DNA of 8,981 nucleotides from Mycobacterium sp. (lineage in GTDB: Bacteria > Actinomycetota > Actinomycetes > Mycobacteriales > Mycobacteriaceae): contig JAHFVB010000171.1 of assembly GCA_023264755.1 (NCBI GenBank), positions 1-8,981 of the forward strand, given 5' to 3'. Within the stretch, counting starts at the first letter, position 1; each line of letters begins with the position of its first letter. Below, one piece after another: positions 6,871-8,981 of the stretch. The position numbers and the translations under genes were made by a program. Below the pieces are notes generated by a model that was given only the letters and a program-made list of their open reading frames with translations, did not search any database and was not told the origin of the DNA.

Positions 6871-7104
6871 GTGAGCGAAATCGCCATTACCCACTCACTC
6901 ATGGGTGGGGTTCCGTTGTTGGTGTTGTTGGTGCTGAGCGCCATCGTCTTCAGGCGCAAGGGCCCCCATCCCGCGTCCTACAAGCTGTCGGAGGAGTGGA
7001 CGCACGCCCCGATCCTCTGGGCGGCCGAAGAACCGGCTGACCATGGCCACGGTGGACATGGTTCGCATCTGACCGTGGGAGGTGGCGCAAGTGGCAAGTG
7101 GTGA
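6871..7104 (+). CDS. ctaJ: small membrane protein, cytochrome aa3 oxidase subunit CtaJ-like
   Basis: Single-pass membrane protein of 77 residues. One helix spans about residues 10-27 ([18 protein letters not shown]) and is followed by [28 protein letters not shown] and a His/Gly tail, HGHGGHGSH (58-66). From memory, small proteins with this THSLMGG...GPHPASY...W pattern, encoded beside glbO in M. smegmatis, were found as extra subunits of the aa3 oxidase in the bcc-aa3 supercomplex. The name CtaJ for this particular protein is my best recollection, not certain. The positive-inside rule puts the basic RRK side in the cytoplasm. The GTG start fits the leaderless -10 at 6859. Its 3' end overlaps the next gene by 14 nt and contains that gene's ribosome binding site. 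Confidence 0.65.
   Translation: MSEIAITHSLMGGVPLLVLLVLSAIVFRRKGPHPASYKLSEEWTHAPILWAAEEPADHGHGGHGSHLTVGGGASGKW
7077..7082 (+). promoter_or_regulatory. ribosome binding site GGGAGG for the DUF5130 gene
   Basis: GGGAGG lies inside the last glycine codons of the CtaJ-like gene, 8 nt before GTG 7091. It favours 7091 over the in-frame GTG at 7082, which overlaps the site itself. Confidence 0.6.
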
Positions 7105-7558
7105 AGTAGCCGTCGTCGGCGAGGAGAACCTGCCGTACGGGTACGCGCGTACGGTCAGCGGCCGCATCTCCGGGGTCACCGAACCCGGTGAACTGTCGGT
7201 GCACTACCCGTTCACGACCAAGGAACTCGTCACTCTCGACGACGCGCTGAAGTACGGGTCGCGGGGCGCCAAGGCCCGCTTCGCCGTGTACCTCGGGGAC
7301 CTCGGCGAGGACACCGCCGCCAGGGCCCGCGAGATCCTGGCCAAGGTGCCGACCCCCGACAACGCGGTGTTGTTGGCGGTATCGCCCAACCAGCGCGTCA
7401 TCGAAGTGGTGTACGGCAGCGAGGTCAAGGGCCGCGGCATCGAGGAATCCGCCCCGCTGGGCGTGTCGGCGGCTGCCGCCTCGTTCGCCGAGGGGGATTT
7501 GATGGACGGGCTCATCAGCGCCGTCCGCGTGCTGAGCGCCGGCGTCTCACCCGCCTGA
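7091..7558 (+). CDS. DUF5130 / TPM-like domain protein (Rv2468c-like), probable oxidase-associated
   Basis: A 155-residue protein without membrane segments or signal peptide. The C-terminal half has the strand-helix pattern of TPM-type domains: [23 protein letters not shown], then a helix bearing [23 protein letters not shown]. The N-terminal segment [35 protein letters not shown] matches what I recall of DUF5130 proteins of actinobacteria. In M. smegmatis the corresponding gene sits next to the CtaJ-like gene, and its product was reported with the respiratory supercomplex; that link is from memory. Start GTG 7091 has GGGAGG 8 nt upstream; GTG 7082 would add MAQ. The 14-nt overlap with the preceding gene implies coupled translation and matched amounts. 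Confidence 0.75.
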   Translation: MASGEVAVVGEENLPYGYARTVSGRISGVTEPGELSVHYPFTTKELVTLDDALKYGSRGAKARFAVYLGDLGEDTAARAREILAKVPTPDNAVLLAVSPNQRVIEVVYGSEVKGRGIEESAPLGVSAAAASFAEGDLMDGLISAVRVLSAGVSPA

Positions 7559-7567
7559 GCCGCCGGC

Positions 7568-8356
7568 GTGGCGAGGGGTCGGCTACCGACACCTGAGGGG
7601 TGGCGGAGTCGGCCCGTACGGACAGTGCTGCTGGCGTTCTGGGTCGTGGTCATGTTGGGCATGACGGGCTGGGGCCTGATCGGCTCGCTGAGGGCCGCGA
7701 ACCCTGCCGCCGCGTGCGTTCTGCTTGGGGTGTTGCTGACGCTGGCGGGCTTCACGTTGGGCGTCACGATGACTGGCTTCGGGTGGATCGAGACGTGCGC
7801 CCACCAGGACGACCTTGGCACGACGGTTGCCCTGGACCGACGCGTCGGGCGGGTCGTGCTGGCGTCGACGATCGTCATGATCCCGACCGCGATCGGATTC
7901 CTGATCTTCCTGTACACCGGCGACATCGTGATCCAGCAGACGCGCCGGGGCGGCCCGGCGAGCATGGCTCTGGCTGCGGTGCTGGCGATCGTCGGCGGGG
8001 TGGTCTTGATCGTGTCCTATCCCAAGCGGGCGCTCGGACGGGTGGTGTTGTCGCCAAGGGGGTTTCACGTCGTCGAGGGCGGTCGGGAGTTTCGCGGCGC
8101 GTGGGCCGACGTGCGTGGGGTGACCAGCGAAGGGCCTTCCGAACGGAAGCGCGCGGCGGGGTTGCAACGGCCCATCGTGCTCGACATGGACGACGGTTCG
8201 GTGCACGTGATCGGCAATGCCAACAGCTACGTGCCCGGCGGGGCGGCGTTGTACTGGATGGTCCGCTACTACTGGCGCCACCCCGAGCGGCGGGATGAAC
8301 TGGTCGACGGCACTGCGCTCAGCCGACTTCGCGAGCAACGGATACCGACCGACTGA
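7568..8356 (+). CDS. four-helix membrane protein with C-terminal soluble (PH-like) domain, unknown function
   Basis: Not recognised as a named family. The 262 residues begin with a basic stretch (to residue 18) and then four predicted membrane helices at about 20-41, 47-71, 95-117 and 131-151. A soluble C-terminal domain (about 153-262) follows with beta-rich sequence, GRVVLSPRGFHVVEGGREF then GAWADVRGV and PIVLDMDDGSVHVIG. This strand-strand-W-x-D-V pattern resembles bacterial PH-like domains on membrane proteins. The charged end (YYWRHPERRDEL) is probably cytoplasmic. GTG 7568 begins 9 nt after the DUF5130 stop, so it is probably co-transcribed; no strong Shine-Dalgarno is visible. I recall no equivalent at this place in M. 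tuberculosis, where pepN follows. A role with the oxidase genes is only suggested by position. Confidence 0.75.
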   Translation: MARGRLPTPEGWRSRPVRTVLLAFWVVVMLGMTGWGLIGSLRAANPAAACVLLGVLLTLAGFTLGVTMTGFGWIETCAHQDDLGTTVALDRRVGRVVLASTIVMIPTAIGFLIFLYTGDIVIQQTRRGGPASMALAAVLAIVGGVVLIVSYPKRALGRVVLSPRGFHVVEGGREFRGAWADVRGVTSEGPSERKRAAGLQRPIVLDMDDGSVHVIGNANSYVPGGAALYWMVRYYWRHPERRDELVDGTALSRLREQRIPTD

Positions 8357-8395
8357 CCTGCGCCGCGGGCTGGGGCCGAATCGGACGAATGAAAA

Positions 8396-8428
8396 ACGGC
8401 CGGTGACCCCCGTGGGATCACCGGCCGT
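8396..8428. terminator. intrinsic terminator shared by convergent genes
   Basis: Left arm ACGGCCGGTGACCC (8396-8409) pairs with 8414-8428 through 14 base pairs with a single bulged base (A8417) and a 4-nt loop. On the - strand it is followed by TTTT (complement of 8392-8395), the classical U-tract. It therefore terminates the 46-codon gene whose stop lies 12 nt before it. On the + strand it lies 39 nt after the membrane-protein stop and can also serve that operon, though without a U-tract. Confidence 0.85.
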
Positions 8429-8440
8429 GGGAAACCCGCG

Positions 8441-8581
8441 TCACTCGGCTGCTTCGTACCGCTGGGCGATCGCCAGCAGTTCTTCGCGAACCGTCGAGTG
8501 GGGAAGGGCGTTGATCCGCGCGTAGAGGCGACGGCGGTTCATGGACCGCGTCAGGTCTGCGCGAAGCTTCGCGAATGGCAT
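8441..8581 (-). CDS. 46-residue basic protein, unknown function
   Basis: Not recognised. The product starts MPFAKLRADLTRSMNRRRLY and ends ALPHSTVREELLAIAQRYEAAE. It has nine Lys/Arg against five Asp/Glu, no Cys and no membrane segment. It looks like a helix-turn-helix-length helical hairpin: a basic first helix (about 5-24), a break at Pro27, then an amphipathic second helix (29-45). That it is a real gene is supported by AGGAG (8588-8592) 6 nt before ATG, a U-tract terminator 12 nt after the stop, and codons with mycobacterial third-position GC. It is shorter than the usual 60-codon cutoff and so is easily missed by annotation. A nucleic-acid-binding or protein-partner role is possible from charge only. 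It lies convergent to the membrane-protein operon and 233 bp downstream of a partial HNH gene. Confidence 0.72.
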   Translation of the reverse strand: MPFAKLRADLTRSMNRRRLYARINALPHSTVREELLAIAQRYEAAE

Positions 8582-8587
8582 TTCTTA

Positions 8588-8592
8588 CTCCT
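8588..8592 (-). promoter_or_regulatory. ribosome binding site AGGAG for the 46-codon gene
   Basis: On the - strand GTAGGAGTAAGAA precedes ATG. AGGAG with a 6-nt spacer is near ideal and is among the strongest ribosome binding sites in the window. Confidence 0.75.
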
Positions 8593-8596
8593 ACGT

Positions 8597-8612
8597 TGTG
8601 CTCCGGATCACA
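8597..8612. promoter_or_regulatory. CRP-like palindrome in the leader of the 46-codon gene
   Basis: TGTGCTCCGGATCACA matches the mycobacterial CRP consensus TGTGA-N6-TCACA at nine of ten specified positions (C in place of A in the left half). It lies 16 nt upstream of the start codon. If transcription begins near 8677, the site is downstream of the start point and would act as a roadblock repressor; if a nearer promoter exists it could act differently. Confidence 0.4.
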
Positions 8613-8683
8613 GAGCTTTGATTGCTACGTCCCGTCGGTATGGGGATCGCCCATCTGACTGGACCCTTCAATGGTCGGTGTTA

Positions 8684-8689
8684 ATTCTA
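8684..8689 (-). promoter_or_regulatory. candidate -10 element (TAGAAT) for the 46-codon gene
   Basis: TAGAAT on the - strand fits TANNNT and sits in the most AT-rich stretch of the window (about 8675-8700). It predicts a start near 8677 and a leader of about 95 nt. No good -35 hexamer is seen, which is common in mycobacteria. The remaining 8726-8814 holds no gene or signal I can support. Confidence 0.4.
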
Positions 8690-8709
8690 TGTAAATCAAG
8701 CTCTGAGGT

Positions 8710-8725
8710 GTGAGATTGCGCTCAC
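8710..8725. promoter_or_regulatory. inverted repeat GTGAG-N6-CTCAC upstream of the candidate promoter
   Basis: Perfect 5-bp arms GTGAG (8710-8714) and CTCAC (8721-8725) flank six bases. Its centre is about 41 bp upstream of the predicted start near 8677, the position of a class II activator site. The arms resemble CRP half-sites (TGTGAG) but the half-site spacing is 2 bp longer than the CRP consensus. Confidence 0.35.
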
Positions 8726-8814
8726 CGAGACGGCGATACGCCCGGCGTCGGAGGTTGAGCAGTGCCCCGAACGGCGCCGCCAATCGAGTCTTCAGTGTTT
8801 GCTGGAAGGCGCGT

Positions 8815-8981
8815 TCAGGCCTCTGGGGCAGGTGCCAGCAGTTCGGCTCGGATGCGCACGTACCGCTCCAGGAAGGCGCGCTCGTCGAGGCGTTTGCGGC
8901 GCAGCCACCAGGTGACTTCGTCGTTGCACTTGCTCGCGTTGCACGCAGCGCAGGCCGGCACCACGTTGTCGATGGTGTAGC
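8815..8981 (-). CDS. HNH endonuclease, C-terminal fragment (runs off right edge)
   Basis: The last 54 codons of a - strand gene whose start lies beyond the window. The sequence YTIDNVVPACAACNASK, then CNDEVTWWLRRKRLDERAFLERY, is the C-terminal half of an HNH nuclease module. The conserved Asp-Asn (DNVV), the zinc-type C-x2-C (PACAACN) and the following basic helix are all visible. The DH half with the first Cys pair must lie outside. This subtype, with SKCNDEV...LRRK.LDE, is common in phage-related and actinobacterial chromosomal HNH proteins; DNA substrate is unknown. The reading frame is intact to the edge with a TGA at 8815-8817. Because an accessory-type nuclease occurs here and pepN does not, the conserved core order may end near this point. 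Confidence 0.75.
   Translation of the reverse strand, partial: YTIDNVVPACAACNASKCNDEVTWWLRRKRLDERAFLERYVRIRAELLAPAPEA

Noticed and set aside
7204..7965. 253-codon - strand frame opposite the DUF5130 and membrane-protein genes
   Set aside because: Ser/Thr/Arg-rich shadow crossing a gene junction, without start signals or motifs.
8465..8474. GGCGATCGCC, identical to the core of the cyanobacterial HIP1 palindrome
   Set aside because: Single copy inside a coding sequence in a GC-rich actinobacterium; chance occurrence is expected.
8582..8814. Possible tRNA or structured RNA in the gap upstream of the small gene
   Set aside because: No cloverleaf, no T-loop motif and no conserved riboswitch core found on either strand; the gap is better explained as a promoter region.
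8498..8980. + strand open frames of about 70 codons (8498-8713 and 8762-8980)
   Set aside because: They lie opposite the 46-codon gene and the HNH fragment; no ribosome binding site or motif, and the - strand readings are much better supported.

Overview
The window reads as chromosomal DNA from a mycobacterium, most likely a fast-growing Mycolicibacterium-type species. The evidence is high GC, GTG/TTG starts, and a gene order that matches from memory the M. tuberculosis block gdh (Rv2476c) - Rv2475c - Rv2474c - aglA (Rv2471) - glbO (Rv2470) - Rv2469c - Rv2468A/Rv2468c. The GlbO protein is almost residue-for-residue the mycobacterial truncated haemoglobin O. No integrase, transposase, CRISPR array, rRNA or tRNA was seen. 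Most of the window is conserved core genome, so the more unusual signals are in small spaces between genes and in one very short gene.

Left block (1-3800, + strand): the C-terminal half of a large NAD-dependent glutamate dehydrogenase, cut by the window edge, overlaps by 4 nt a hotdog-fold acyl-CoA thioesterase. A conserved gene of unknown function follows. Two tandem 32-bp repeats sit between the last two genes. Each forms an 11-codon micro-ORF joined to its neighbours by ATGA overlaps, so the thioesterase stop, two micro-ORFs and the next start form an unbroken stop/start chain. This resembles the logic of mycobacterial MIRU elements.

Middle block (3801-6030): a long hairpin and a short imperfect tandem array separate the + strand genes from two convergent - strand genes. 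These are glbO (group II truncated haemoglobin), transcribed first, and aglA (GH13 alpha-glucosidase), 50 bp downstream.

Right block (6183-8356, + strand): an HNH-endonuclease-domain protein, then a probably leaderless small membrane protein resembling the cytochrome aa3 oxidase subunit CtaJ, a DUF5130/TPM-like protein overlapping it, and a four-helix membrane protein with a C-terminal soluble domain. The second and third of these probably act with the cytochrome bcc-aa3 supercomplex, so glbO lies near oxygen-respiration genes.

Right edge (8357-8981, - strand): a 46-codon gene has a strong Shine-Dalgarno, a hairpin-plus-U-tract terminator, a CRP-like palindrome in its leader and a candidate promoter. 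Upstream of it lies the C-terminus of a second HNH nuclease that runs off the window. I do not recognise the 46-residue protein. It and the 32-bp repeat relay are the best candidates for something undescribed.
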